Shown piece by piece: positions 52,546 through 62,400 of a DNA stretch of 64,000 bases (positions within the stretch are counted from its first letter, which is position 1; each line of letters opens with the position of its first letter). Both the position numbers and the translations under genes were made by a program. The DNA is taken from assembly GCF_024199945.1 (NCBI RefSeq), contig NZ_JANADP010000001.1, forward strand, positions 3,286,001 through 3,350,000, in the 5' to 3' direction. This stretch comes from Bradyrhizobium sp. CCGUVB4N (GTDB lineage Bacteria > Pseudomonadota > Alphaproteobacteria > Rhizobiales > Xanthobacteraceae). The notes under the pieces are model-generated. The model saw nothing but the letters and a program-made list of their open reading frames with translations. It was not told where the DNA came from and ran no database searches.

Positions 52546-54168
52546 TCAGAAGAGGTGAGAGAACAGATAGTACAGCGTGCCCGAGATGATCATCGCGGCC
52601 GGCAGGGTCAGCACCCAGGCCATGGCGATGTTGCGGATCGTGGACCATTGCAGGCCGGAGCCGTTGGCGGCCATGGTGCCGGCGATGCCGGACGACAGCA
52701 CGTGGGTGGTCGACACCGGCAGGCCATAGATGTCGGCAGCGGCAATGGTGGCAGCCGCCGTGATCTCGGCGCAGGCGCCCTGCGCGTAGGTCAGGTGCGT
52801 CTTGCCGATCTTCTCGCCGACCGTGACGACGATACGCTTCCAGCCGACCATGGTGCCGAGGCCAAGCGCGATGGCGACCGCGATCTTCACCCAGCCGGGG
52901 ATGAACTTCGTGGCGCTGTCGAGCGAGCCCTTGTAGGCGTTGAGCACGGCGACGTCGTTGGCGCTGAGCTCGGCTTCCTTGTCCTTCATCAGGAAGCGGA
53001 GTGCTTCCGAGACGAGGTACATGTCGTTGCGGGTGTTGCCGACGAGGTCGGCCGGCACCTTGGCGAGCGAGCCGTAGGTGGTCACCTGCTTGGCGATGTC
53101 GCGCACGAGCACGGCGAGCGACGGGAACGTGCCGCCGTTGACTTCGTGCTGCGCGACATAGTTGGTCACGGCGGGGCGCGGATTGCCGATCACGCTGTAG
53201 CCGGCGGCCTTGCCTTCGATGATCTTGCTGGCGGCGTCCGAGTTCTGGATGAACGCGGCGATCTGGCCTTCCGGGAGCGCGCGGTTGAGCGCGTACGCAG
53301 TCGGCACCGTGCCGATCAGGATCAGCATGATCAAGCCCATGCCCTTCTGACCGTCATTGGAGCCGTGGAAGAAGCTCACCAGCGTGCAGGTGAGGATCAG
53401 GATGCCGCGGATCCACCACGGCGGCGGCTGGTCGCCCTTCGGCTCGCCGAACAGGGCCGGTGTGGCGCGCAGCAGCGCGGTGCGCAGGATCAGCAGCAGG
53501 CCGGCGGCGAGCGCGAAGCCGAACAGCGGCGACAGCAGCAGCGCCTTGCCGATGTTGGTGGCCTGGGACCAGTCGACGCCCGAGGTGCCGCTGCGGCCGT
53601 GCAGGACCGCGTTCATGATGCCGACGCCCATGATCGAGCCGATCAGGGTGTGCGAGCTCGAGGCCGGCAGGCCGAAATACCAGGTGCCGACGTTCCAGAT
53701 GATGGCGGAGATCAACAATGCGAACACCATCGCGAAGCCTGCACTGGAGCCGACCTGGAGGATCAGCTCGACCGGCAGCAGCGAGACGATGCCGAAAGCG
53801 ACCGCGCCCGAGGACAGCAGCACGCCGAACAGGTTGAACATGCCGGACCACACCACGGCGACGTGGGCGGGCAGCGAGCGGGTGTAGATCACGGTCGCGA
53901 CCGCGTTGGCGGTGTCGTGGAAGCCGTTCACGAACTCGAAGCCGAGTGCGATCAGAAGCGCGACGAAGAGCAGGAGGAAGGGGGCGATGGTCTTGACCTG
54001 CGCGCCGGCTGCATCGACGTCGACCCAGATGCTGTAGGCGACGAAAAGCAGAGCGGCGGCGATCACCCCCATGTAGATCACGCCGGTCAGCGGGTGAAAT
54101 CCGCGATTGAGGTCTGGCCCCTTACTCAAGGCCGGCTCGATGGAGCCTGGCAAAGCAACGTCACTCAT
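52546..54168 (-). CDS. Inorganic phosphate transporter, PiT family
   Basis: A 540-residue membrane protein with about 10-12 helices. The two PiT signature repeats are GFHDTANAVATVIYTRSLP (N-terminal half) and GSNDGQKGMGLIMLILI (C-terminal half). It is longer than E. coli PitA because of an extended central cytoplasmic loop (about 330-440). PiT proteins import metal-phosphate with protons. A perfect 12-bp direct repeat with 20-bp period lies upstream (54219-54250). Confidence 0.92.
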   Translation of the reverse strand: MSDVALPGSIEPALSKGPDLNRGFHPLTGVIYMGVIAAALLFVAYSIWVDVDAAGAQVKTIAPFLLLFVALLIALGFEFVNGFHDTANAVATVIYTRSLPAHVAVVWSGMFNLFGVLLSSGAVAFGIVSLLPVELILQVGSSAGFAMVFALLISAIIWNVGTWYFGLPASSSHTLIGSIMGVGIMNAVLHGRSGTSGVDWSQATNIGKALLLSPLFGFALAAGLLLILRTALLRATPALFGEPKGDQPPPWWIRGILILTCTLVSFFHGSNDGQKGMGLIMLILIGTVPTAYALNRALPEGQIAAFIQNSDAASKIIEGKAAGYSVIGNPRPAVTNYVAQHEVNGGTFPSLAVLVRDIAKQVTTYGSLAKVPADLVGNTRNDMYLVSEALRFLMKDKEAELSANDVAVLNAYKGSLDSATKFIPGWVKIAVAIALGLGTMVGWKRIVVTVGEKIGKTHLTYAQGACAEITAAATIAAADIYGLPVSTTHVLSSGIAGTMAANGSGLQWSTIRNIAMAWVLTLPAAMIISGTLYYLFSHLF

Positions 54169-54218
54169 TGGAAATTCTCCTGTCCCAAGGCCCCGATTTT
54201 GCGCGCGGCATGTGACAG

Positions 54219-54250
54219 GCGGTTGAAATGGCGGGCACGCGGTTGAAATG
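54219..54250 (-). promoter_or_regulatory. Direct repeat GCGGTTGAAATG x2 (20-bp period) before phosphate transporter
   Basis: GCGGTTGAAATG occurs at 54219-54230 and again at 54239-54250. On the transcribed strand the units read CATTTCAACCGC. The centres are two helical turns apart, as for tandem regulator binding. It is not a canonical Pho box (CTGTCAT-N4-CTGTCAT), though TGTGACAG adjoins the first copy. Confidence 0.45.
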
Positions 54251-54292
54251 ATGGAACTTATCCACGTTCTGTTGCTGTGCGTGACAGCCGGC

Positions 54293-55735
54293 TCAGGCGG
54301 CGTGAGCGGACTTCTTCTGCAAGCGGGCTGCGATCGTCAGGTCCTCGACAAAGCGCTGATATTCCAGCACCTTCGCTTGGGGATCGGGGAGCCGCAGCAG
54401 ATAGGACGGATGCACCGTCACCAGAGCCTTGCGTCCGTCGGGGAGGTCTATGAGCCGGCCGCGGGTCTTGCCGATCGGCGTGATCTTGCCGAACACGGTC
54501 TGCGCGGCGGTGGCGCCCATCGCCACGATGAGCTCGGGCTGGATTGCCGAAACTTCCCGCTCATACCATTGCCGGCAGGCCTTGATCTCCGGCGTCGCCG
54601 GCTTCTGGTGCAGGCGGATCTTTCCGCGCGGCACGAATTTGAAGTGCTTCACGGCGTTGGTGACGTAGACCTTCCGGCGATCGACGCCGGCTTCCGCGAG
54701 CGCGCGGTCGAGCATCTGGCCGGCGGGCCCGACGAAGGGATGGCCGGCGAGGTCTTCCTTGTCGCCGGGCTGCTCGCCGACCAGCATGATGGTGGCGTCC
54801 TTCGGGCCTTCGCCGAATACGGTCTGCGTCGCGTCCTTGTAGAGCGGGCAGGCACGGCAATGCGCGGCCTCCTCGCGGAGCGCTTCGAGATCGTTGGCAA
54901 CGGTCTTGCGTATCATCGGAGCCTCCGGCCGCTTCTGAGGCTTGTGGGGATCGGTTGCGGCATTGGCGATCATGGCGCCGGTCATGCGCTCGGCATCCTC
55001 GATCAAGGGTTTAATGATCGAGGCCTCGGGCAGGTTCCTCCAGTATTTCTTCGGCATCTCCGTCTGCATCGCCTTCACCTTCAACCGCGCCGGGTTGAAG
55101 ATGCTGGCGTAGTAACGCCGCCAGGTTTCTTCCAGCCGGTCTTCGCCCGGCGCCTCGCTCTTGCTCACGCCCGGCGTGAACGACAACGCGTGGCCGTCCC
55201 AATGCGCGCAGAGATCGGGCGTCAGGATCGACCAAGGCATGTCCGCAAAGCGCTTGGCGAAGAAGGGGCTTGCGAGCTCGACGATGTAATGCTCCGGCTC
55301 GAACCAGGCGACATAATGCGCCGCGCGTTCGCGACCGATCTCGCGAAAGCGCACGAAGGCGTGCATCTTGTGCTCGTCGCGATGAACCGCTCTCGCCATC
55401 GCCGTGACCAGCGCGATGTCAGCATCGGTTGCGACCTCGATGAGATCGTGATTGTCCCTCAATCGCCAGAGCAGGCGATAGAGGATCGCAAAGCGCTCGG
55501 GATCGCGATGCAGGATGGCGGCCTGGGCGAGGTCGACAAATTTTGCGGACACGCTGAAGGTGCCGTCGTTCACCTCGAGGATCGGAGACGGCGCGGACGG
55601 TGCGAACAAGTCCGCTTCGCCGCCCTGCACGGCCCAGGTGACATCGGTGGGCTTCACATGATGAAGCACGAGCGTGCGCGCGGCTTTGCGCCAGCCGTCG
55701 AAATCGGTTTCGGTGTCGAGGATGATGTACTGCAT
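54293..55735 (-). CDS. udgX: DUF4130-UdgX fusion: uracil-DNA glycosylase-like, crosslinking type
   Basis: A 480-residue fusion. Residues 1-250 are the DUF4130 domain often seen with radical SAM DNA proteins. From about 270 comes family 4/X uracil-DNA glycosylase: C293-x2-C296 (Fe-S), GEQPGD (320-325) with AGHPFVGPAGQ, and the insertion loop VPRGKIRLHQ with H376, the position of the His that forms a covalent uracil-DNA complex in UdgX. HPSYLLR (442-448) is the second active-site motif. Translationally coupled to the radical SAM gene upstream (ATGA overlap). Confidence 0.88.
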   Translation of the reverse strand: MQYIILDTETDFDGWRKAARTLVLHHVKPTDVTWAVQGGEADLFAPSAPSPILEVNDGTFSVSAKFVDLAQAAILHRDPERFAILYRLLWRLRDNHDLIEVATDADIALVTAMARAVHRDEHKMHAFVRFREIGRERAAHYVAWFEPEHYIVELASPFFAKRFADMPWSILTPDLCAHWDGHALSFTPGVSKSEAPGEDRLEETWRRYYASIFNPARLKVKAMQTEMPKKYWRNLPEASIIKPLIEDAERMTGAMIANAATDPHKPQKRPEAPMIRKTVANDLEALREEAAHCRACPLYKDATQTVFGEGPKDATIMLVGEQPGDKEDLAGHPFVGPAGQMLDRALAEAGVDRRKVYVTNAVKHFKFVPRGKIRLHQKPATPEIKACRQWYEREVSAIQPELIVAMGATAAQTVFGKITPIGKTRGRLIDLPDGRKALVTVHPSYLLRLPDPQAKVLEYQRFVEDLTIAARLQKKSAHAA

Positions 55736-56970
55736 CAGAAGCCAAACCCCAGTTGCGTTGCCTTCGGCTTGAATCGTTCGATCAGGCGCGCCTCGTCGAG
55801 ACGATGCGGCGCGGGCCGGTGATCGCTGAGCACGATGAACGGCAGTGCCTTGTTGCGGGGCACGTGCAGCCGCGCCAGATCGGAGAGGCGGATCGTGGTG
55901 GTGCGCCGCGTGGCGATGATGCGCTCGACCGCCTTGGTGCCGAAGCCCGGCACGCGCAACAGCTCCTCGCGGCTGGCACGGTTGACGTCGAGCGGGAAAC
56001 GGTCGCGGTGGCGCAGCGCCCAGGCGAGCTTTGGATCGATGTCGAGCGGCAGCATCGCGCTGTCCTCGACGATCTCTGCAACGTCGAAACCATAGAACCG
56101 CATCAGCCAGTCGGCCTGGTAGAGCCGGTGCTCGCGCAGCAAGGGCGGCTGGACCAGAGGCAGGGCGCGGCTGGCATCGGGGATCGGGCTGAAGGCGGAG
56201 TAATAGACGCGCCGCAGCCGGTATGAACCGTAGAGATTTGAACTTGTGTGAAGAATGGTGTGATCGGAGGCCGCGTCAGCGCCGACGATCATCTGCGTGC
56301 TCTGGCCTGCGGGCGCAAAACGCTGCGGCTTTGCTTTCGTCTTTGTGCTGCTGATATCCTCGGCCTCGTCGAGCTTCAGCCGCAGCCGGCCCATGGTGCG
56401 GCGGATCGCGCGCACGTCCTTCTCCGGCGCGAATTGCTGCAGGCTCGTTTCTTCAGGCATCTCGATGTTGATGGAGAGACGATCGGCATATTTGCCGGCC
56501 TCCGTGATCAGCGCGTCGTCGGCTTCCGGAATGGTCTTGAGATGGATGTAGCCGCGGAAGTGATGCTCCTCGCGCAGTTTTCGCGCGACGCTGACGACCT
56601 GCTCCATGGTGTAGTCGGGACTGCGGATGATGCCGGAGGAGAGAAACAGGCCTTCGATGTAATTGCGCCGGTAGAAGTCGAGCGTCAGCTTGACCACCTC
56701 GTCGATGGTGAAGCGGGCGCGCGGCACGTTGGAGGAGGCGCGGTTGACGCAATAGAGGCAATCGTAATTGCAGGCGTTGGTGAGCAGCACCTTGAGCAGC
56801 GAGATGCAGCGCCCATCCGGCGCGTAGGAATGGCAGATGCCCATGCCGGGCGCGGTCGAGCCCATGCCCTTGCCGTCGCTGGAATCCCGCTTTTCGGTGC
56901 CGCTGGAGGCACAGGAGGCGTCGTACTTGGCGGCATCCGCCAGGATCTCCAGCTTGCGTTGCACGTCCAT
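55735..56970 (-). CDS. Putative DNA-modification/repair radical SAM protein with HhH domain
   Basis: A 411-residue protein. The radical SAM cysteines are C67-x3-C71-x2-C74 in TNACNYDCLYCVNR. The C-terminal part has a helix-hairpin-helix (REELLRVPGFGTKAVERI), a DNA-binding element. This architecture and the ATGA overlap with a DUF4130-UdgX gene match a known but biochemically undefined pair. It faces imuA across a 163-bp gap that holds a LexA box. Confidence 0.87.
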   Translation of the reverse strand: MDVQRKLEILADAAKYDASCASSGTEKRDSSDGKGMGSTAPGMGICHSYAPDGRCISLLKVLLTNACNYDCLYCVNRASSNVPRARFTIDEVVKLTLDFYRRNYIEGLFLSSGIIRSPDYTMEQVVSVARKLREEHHFRGYIHLKTIPEADDALITEAGKYADRLSINIEMPEETSLQQFAPEKDVRAIRRTMGRLRLKLDEAEDISSTKTKAKPQRFAPAGQSTQMIVGADAASDHTILHTSSNLYGSYRLRRVYYSAFSPIPDASRALPLVQPPLLREHRLYQADWLMRFYGFDVAEIVEDSAMLPLDIDPKLAWALRHRDRFPLDVNRASREELLRVPGFGTKAVERIIATRRTTTIRLSDLARLHVPRNKALPFIVLSDHRPAPHRLDEARLIERFKPKATQLGFGF

Positions 56971-57051
56971 CCCGGAATCCCTTTGATTCAGCTCATGAAT
57001 TCGATCAAGCGCAATTCGATTGACTCTTCGCGCGCCGTTAGCTTTATATTA

Positions 57052-57066
57052 GAACATATCATGAAC
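57052..57066. promoter_or_regulatory. LexA (SOS) box GAAC-N7-GAAC
   Basis: GAAC (57052-57055) and GAAC (57063-57066) are 7 bases apart; on the other strand this is GTTC-N7-GTTC, the LexA site of alphaproteobacteria. It lies 67 bases before imuA and 81 bases before the divergent radical SAM gene, inside an AT-rich promoter-like stretch, and could control either or both. Confidence 0.78.
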
Positions 57067-57133
57067 AAATGAGCCAGCTGCTGGTTCTTATTTTTGAGAG
57101 CCCTCGGCAATCACCTCTGAAGGAGCGGCGAGC

Positions 57134-57934
57134 ATGAGCGGCGCACGCATGAGCGCGCTTGCGACCTTGCGCAGCCAGATCGAACGGATCGAGACGGCGG
57201 AAGTCGTGCATCATCGCGACCGCGTTGCGCTCGGCCATGGTGAGGTCGACCGCGCTTTGAAAGGCGGGCTCGCACGCGCGGCGATCCACGAGGTGTTTTG
57301 CGAGGGGCGTCAGGGCGCGGCCGCGACCGGTTTCGTCACCGGCCTTGCGGGCCGCGTCACGACGCAACGGCCGTTGTTGTGGGTGCGGCAGGATTTTTCG
57401 GAACTTGAAACCGGTGCGTTGTCGATGAGCGGCCTCGCCGAACTCGGCCTCGATCCGCGCCGCGTGGTGATGGTGCGTGCGGCTGACGTCGAGAGCGCGC
57501 TGCGCACCTCGGCCGATGCGCTCGCCTGCGATGCGCTCGGTGCTGTCGTGCTCGAGCTCTGGGGTGAGACGCGCCAGTTCGATCTGGTGGCGAGCCGCAA
57601 GCTGACGCTGGCCGCGCAATCCTCCGGCGTCACCGGCCTCTTGTTGCGGATGGCGGCGCAGCCGCTGCCCTCGACCGCGGAGACGCGATGGATGCTGCGT
57701 GCGGCGCATTCGCCGCCGGGGTCAGCTTCAATGCCTGCGGCGCCTTGGAGTGCCTGGGGCGCACCGCGCTTCGATGTCGAGCTGTTGCGTAATCGTCATG
57801 GCCCGTGTGGCCGGTGGATCATGGAATGGAAATGTGATGAGTGCCAGTTCTCTGAACCGTCGGCGTATCCTCAGCCTGTGGCTGCCGCGCCTGCCCATCG
57901 ACCGGATCCAGCGGTTCTTCGGCGCGCTGGGTAA
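57134..57934 (+). CDS. imuA: ImuA, SOS mutagenesis accessory protein
   Basis: A 266-residue RecA/SulA-like protein. Family features: HRDRVALGHGEVDRALKGGL, AAIHEVFCEGRQGAAATGFV (degenerate P-loop region), PLLWVRQDFSELETGALS and FDVELLRNRHGPCGRWIMEW. First gene of the imuA-imuB-dnaE2 cassette that makes damage-tolerant, error-prone synthesis. GAAGGAG lies 8-9 bases upstream of ATG 57134. Its end overlaps imuB by about 98 bases in another frame. Confidence 0.92.
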   Translation: MSGARMSALATLRSQIERIETAEVVHHRDRVALGHGEVDRALKGGLARAAIHEVFCEGRQGAAATGFVTGLAGRVTTQRPLLWVRQDFSELETGALSMSGLAELGLDPRRVVMVRAADVESALRTSADALACDALGAVVLELWGETRQFDLVASRKLTLAAQSSGVTGLLLRMAAQPLPSTAETRWMLRAAHSPPGSASMPAAPWSAWGAPRFDVELLRNRHGPCGRWIMEWKCDECQFSEPSAYPQPVAAAPAHRPDPAVLRRAG

Positions 57935-59423
57935 TGGCAACGAGCCCAGCATTGTCGTCATCAAGGAGAACAATGCGCTGGTGATCCATGCGCTGGATGA
58001 AGCTGCTGAGCGGCTCGGCCTGCACATCGGCCAGCCGCTCGCGAACGCGCGGGCGATGTGCCCGGATTTAAAAGTGTTCGACGCCGATGTCGTGGCCGAT
58101 GCGAAGACGCTCAGCGACATCGCCGACTGGTGCGACCGCTTCACGCCGCTGGTGGCGCTCGATCCGCCGCACGGGCTGTTTTTGGACATCACCGGCTGCG
58201 CGCATCTGTTCGGCGGCGAGGCTGCGTTGTTGCAGACGCTGGTTCGCGCGCTGGCGCGACAAGGTTTTGCCGTCAGCGCGGCGATCGCCGGGACCTCGGT
58301 CTGCGCGCGCACGCTGACGCGGCAGACGCCTGGCGTTATCGTTGCCGATGGCGGCGAGGCCGCGGCGATCGACCGGTTTCCGGTGTCCGCGCTCGGTGCG
58401 GACGAGATGATCACCACCGGCCTGCGGCGCGCCGGGCTGAAGACGATCGGCGATGTTGCCTCGCGCGCGCCGAGTGAAATCACGGCGCGGTTCGGCGCGC
58501 GGTTCTCCACGCTGCTCGCGCATGCGCTGGGGCAGGGCGATGCGCCGATCAGCCCGCGAAAACCGCTGCCCGACTACATCGTGGAAAAGCGCTTTGCCGA
58601 GCCGATCGCGACCGACACCATGATCGCGATGACGCTGTCGCGGCTGGCCGATACGCTGATCGCCTCCATGGAAAAACAAGGCAAGGGCGCGCGACGCCTG
58701 GAGGCCGCGTTCTTCCGCACCGACGGCGTGGTGCGCGCGATCATGGTCGAGACCGGGCGTCCCGTGACGCGAAGCAAAGTGATCGACCGGCTGTTCCGCG
58801 AGCGTCTCGATGCGCTTGCCGATCCCCTCGATCCCGGCTTCGGCTTCGACATGGTGCGGTTGTCGGCGAGCCGCACCGAGATCGTGGTGCAGGAGCAGCG
58901 CGATCTCGACGCCCATGTCCACGACAATGACGAATTGGCCGCGCTGATCGACCGCATCGCCGCGCGTATCGGCGGAAAACGCGTCGTCGTGCATCTGCCG
59001 CAGGATACCCATATCCCCGAGCAGGCGGTGCTGGCCGCGCCAGCGCAGCATCATCTCGCCGCCGCCATGCAGGCCGAATGGCCGGCGCGCGCCGAGAGCG
59101 AGCCGCCACTGCGTCCGCTGCGGCTGTTCGACAAGCCGGAGCCGGTCACAGTGCCGTTCGCGACCGTGCCTGACGGCCCGCCGCATCAATTCACCTGGCG
59201 GCGTGCAAAACATGCCGTGGTGCGGGTGGAAGGACCTGAACGCATCGCGATGGAATGGTGGCGGCAGGACGGCAAACAGCTGACGCGGGATTATTTTCGC
59301 ATCGAGGATGCCGAGGGTCTGCGCTTCTGGATCTTTCGCGATGGTCTTTACGAGGGGGAGGTGTTCGACGCCGACGGCAAGCCCGCTTCTCCCGGCTGGT
59401 ACGTGCACGGTCTCTTCGCATGA
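57837..59423 (+). CDS. imuB: ImuB, inactive Y-family polymerase-like protein
   Basis: A 528-residue Y-family homologue. FLDITGCAHLFGGEAALL is the palm region; the second catalytic acid (normally DE) is replaced, as known for ImuB, which acts as a beta-clamp-binding hub rather than a polymerase. The start at 57837 (MSASSLNRRRILSLWLPRLP) is chosen; ATG 57798 in frame is an alternative. The stop overlaps dnaE2 (ATGA). Confidence 0.92.
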   Translation: MSASSLNRRRILSLWLPRLPIDRIQRFFGALGNGNEPSIVVIKENNALVIHALDEAAERLGLHIGQPLANARAMCPDLKVFDADVVADAKTLSDIADWCDRFTPLVALDPPHGLFLDITGCAHLFGGEAALLQTLVRALARQGFAVSAAIAGTSVCARTLTRQTPGVIVADGGEAAAIDRFPVSALGADEMITTGLRRAGLKTIGDVASRAPSEITARFGARFSTLLAHALGQGDAPISPRKPLPDYIVEKRFAEPIATDTMIAMTLSRLADTLIASMEKQGKGARRLEAAFFRTDGVVRAIMVETGRPVTRSKVIDRLFRERLDALADPLDPGFGFDMVRLSASRTEIVVQEQRDLDAHVHDNDELAALIDRIAARIGGKRVVVHLPQDTHIPEQAVLAAPAQHHLAAAMQAEWPARAESEPPLRPLRLFDKPEPVTVPFATVPDGPPHQFTWRRAKHAVVRVEGPERIAMEWWRQDGKQLTRDYFRIEDAEGLRFWIFRDGLYEGEVFDADGKPASPGWYVHGLFA

Positions 59424-62400
59424 CCAGCCCCGCTTATGCCGAGATCGGCATCACCACCAACTTCTCGTTCCTGCGCGGCGGCTCGGATCCGCGCGCTTAT
59501 GTGCATCAGGCCAGCAAGCTCGGCATTCCCGTGATCGGCATTGCCGATCACAACACGCTGGCCGGCGTGGTGCGCGCCTGGAAGGAACTCGACAATGACA
59601 AGGTGCTGCACAAGCCAAAGCTCCTGATCGGCACGCGCATCGTCTTCATCGACGGCACGCCCGACATTTTCGTCTATCCGCGCGATCGCGCCGCCTATGG
59701 TCGGCTGTGCCAGCTTCTGACCCGGGGCAAACGCGGCGACGACATCACGCGGATCGAGAAGGGCGAATGCCGTCTCAGCTTCACCGATCTGCTGGAATTT
59801 TCGGAAGGCCAGCTCCTGGTCCTGGCGTTGCCGCATCGGTTTGATGATGCGCAAACGCTGGATGTGCTCTCAAAACTCAAAGAGAGCCGCGCCGAGGGCG
59901 TGTGGCTGGCCGCGAGCCTGGTCTATCGCGGCGACGACCGTCGTCGCCTGGCGCGGCTCGACGATCTCTCAGCCAAAGCAGGCGTGCCGCTGCTTGCGAC
60001 CAACGAGGTGCTCTATCACGATCCCGGCCGTCGTCCGCTTCAGGACGTGCTGACCTGCATCCGGGAAAAGACCACGATCGAGGCGGTCGGACGCAAGCTG
60101 GAAGCCAATGCCGAGCGCTTCCTGAAGACGCCCCGCGAGATGGCGCGCCTGTTTCGCGATTTCCCCGAGGCGATCGCGGAGACCATGCGCTTTGCCGACA
60201 AGATCGACTTCTCGCTCGATCAGCTTAGATATCAATACCCGGACGAGCCGGTGCCGCCGGGCAAGACCGCGCAGGGGCATCTGGAAGATCTGACATGGGC
60301 GGGCGTCGACACATATTTCGGCGGCAAGATCGACGACAAGTTGCGCGCGACGCTGAAGAAGGAACTCGCGCTGATATCAGAGCTGAAATACGCGCATTAC
60401 TTCCTCACCGTGCATGACATCGTCCACTATGCGCGCAGCCAGAACATTCTGTGCCAGGGGCGGGGATCGGCAGCGAATTCGGCCGTGTGCTACGTGCTCG
60501 GCATCACCTCGGTCGATCCGACCAAGGTCGATCTGCTGTTCGAACGCTTCATCTCCAAGGAGCGGCTGGAGCCGCCCGACATCGACGTCGATTTCGAGCA
60601 TTCGCGGCGCGAGGAGGTGATGCAATATGTCTATCGCCGCTACGGCCGCCACCGTGCCGCGATCATCGCCACCATCATCCATTATCGTCCGCGCAGCGCC
60701 ATCCGCGACGTCGGCAAGGCGCTGGGCCTGACCGAGGACGTCACCGCCGCGCTCGCCGACACCGTCTGGGGCAGCTGGGGCAAGGGCCTCAACGACATGC
60801 AGGTCAGGCAGGCCGGGCTCGATCCCCAAAATCCCATGATCAATCTCGCTGTCGAGCTCGCAACCGAGCTGATCGAATTCCCGCGCCATCTCTCCCAGCA
60901 TGTCGGCGGCTATGTGCTGACCCAGGACCGGCTCGACACCTATGTGCCGATCGGCAACGCCGCGATGGACGACCGCACTTTCATCGAATGGGACAAGGAC
61001 GATGTCGATGCGCTCAATATGATGAAGGTCGACGTGCTCGCGCTGGGCATGCTGACCTGCATCCGGAAATGTTTTGACCTGATCGACCAGCACAAGGGAA
61101 AACGCTGGGTTCTGGCGAGCGTCCCGCAGGACGATCCCAAGGTTTACGACATGCTGTGCGCCGGTGAATCGCTCGGCGTCTTCCAGGTCGAGAGCCGCGC
61201 GCAGATGAACATGCTACCGCGGCTGAAGCCGCGGACCTTCTACGATCTCGTCATCGAGGTCGCGATCGTACGGCCGGGCCCGATCCAGGGCGACATGGTG
61301 CATCCTTACTTGCGGCGGCGGAACGGTATCGAGAAGGTGACCTATCCCTCGCCAGCGCCCGAGCATGGTCCCGCGGACGAGCTCTACAAGGTGCTGCACA
61401 AGACCAAGGGCGTGCCGCTGTTCCAGGAGCAGGCGATGCGCATCGCGATCGAGGCGGCGAAATTCACCTCCGAGGAAGCCAACGGCCTGCGCCGCTCGAT
61501 GGCGACCTTTCGCAATGTCGGCACCATCGGCCAATACGAGGAGAAGCTGATCGGCAACATGGTCGCGCGCGGCTACGATGCCAATTTCGCCAGAAGTTGT
61601 TTCGACCAGATCAAGGGCTTTGGTTCCTACGGTTTCCCGGAGAGCCATGCCGCGAGCTTTGCCCAGCTCGTCTACATCTCCTCATGGCTGAAATATCATC
61701 ACCCCGATGCCTTCTGCTGCGGCCTCTTGAACTCGCAGCCGATGGGTTTTTACGCGCCGGCGCAGATCGTCGGCGACGCCCGCAAGAACGGCGTCGAGGT
61801 ACGCGAGATCGATGTCTCCCACAGCTTTGCGCAGAACACGCTGGAGAACACCGACGACAGATATTGCGCCGTTCGCCTGGGTTTTCGTCAGATCGACGGC
61901 TTTCACTGGCTCGATCCCGATGAGGAGTTCCTCAAAGCGGAGCAAGCGAAGCGGCAGGGCAAGGTCCATGTCACTCAGGAAGACTGGGCTGACCGCATCA
62001 TCAAGGCTCGCGACCGCCAGCCCTTCACCTCGCTCGAAGATTTTGCCCGCGACACCGGCCTGCCCAAGCGCGCGCTGATCCTGCTCGCGGATGCCGACGC
62101 GTTCCGCTCGCTCGGGCTCGATCGCCGCGAGGCGCTGTGGCAGGTGCGGCGGCTGCCCGACGATGTGGCGCTGCCGCTGTTCGAGGCGGCCACCGCGCGC
62201 GAGCAGCCCGACGAGCAGGCTAAGCCACTCCCCGTGATGCCGCGTCCCGAACAGGTCGTCGCCGACTACCAGACCATCCGCTTGTCGCTCAAGGGCCATC
62301 CGATGGAATTCCTGCGCGAGATGCTTTCGCGCGAGCGGATCGTCGCCTGCAAGGAGATCAGCCATGAGAACGAGCGGCGCCGCGTCCGCTGCGCTGGCGT

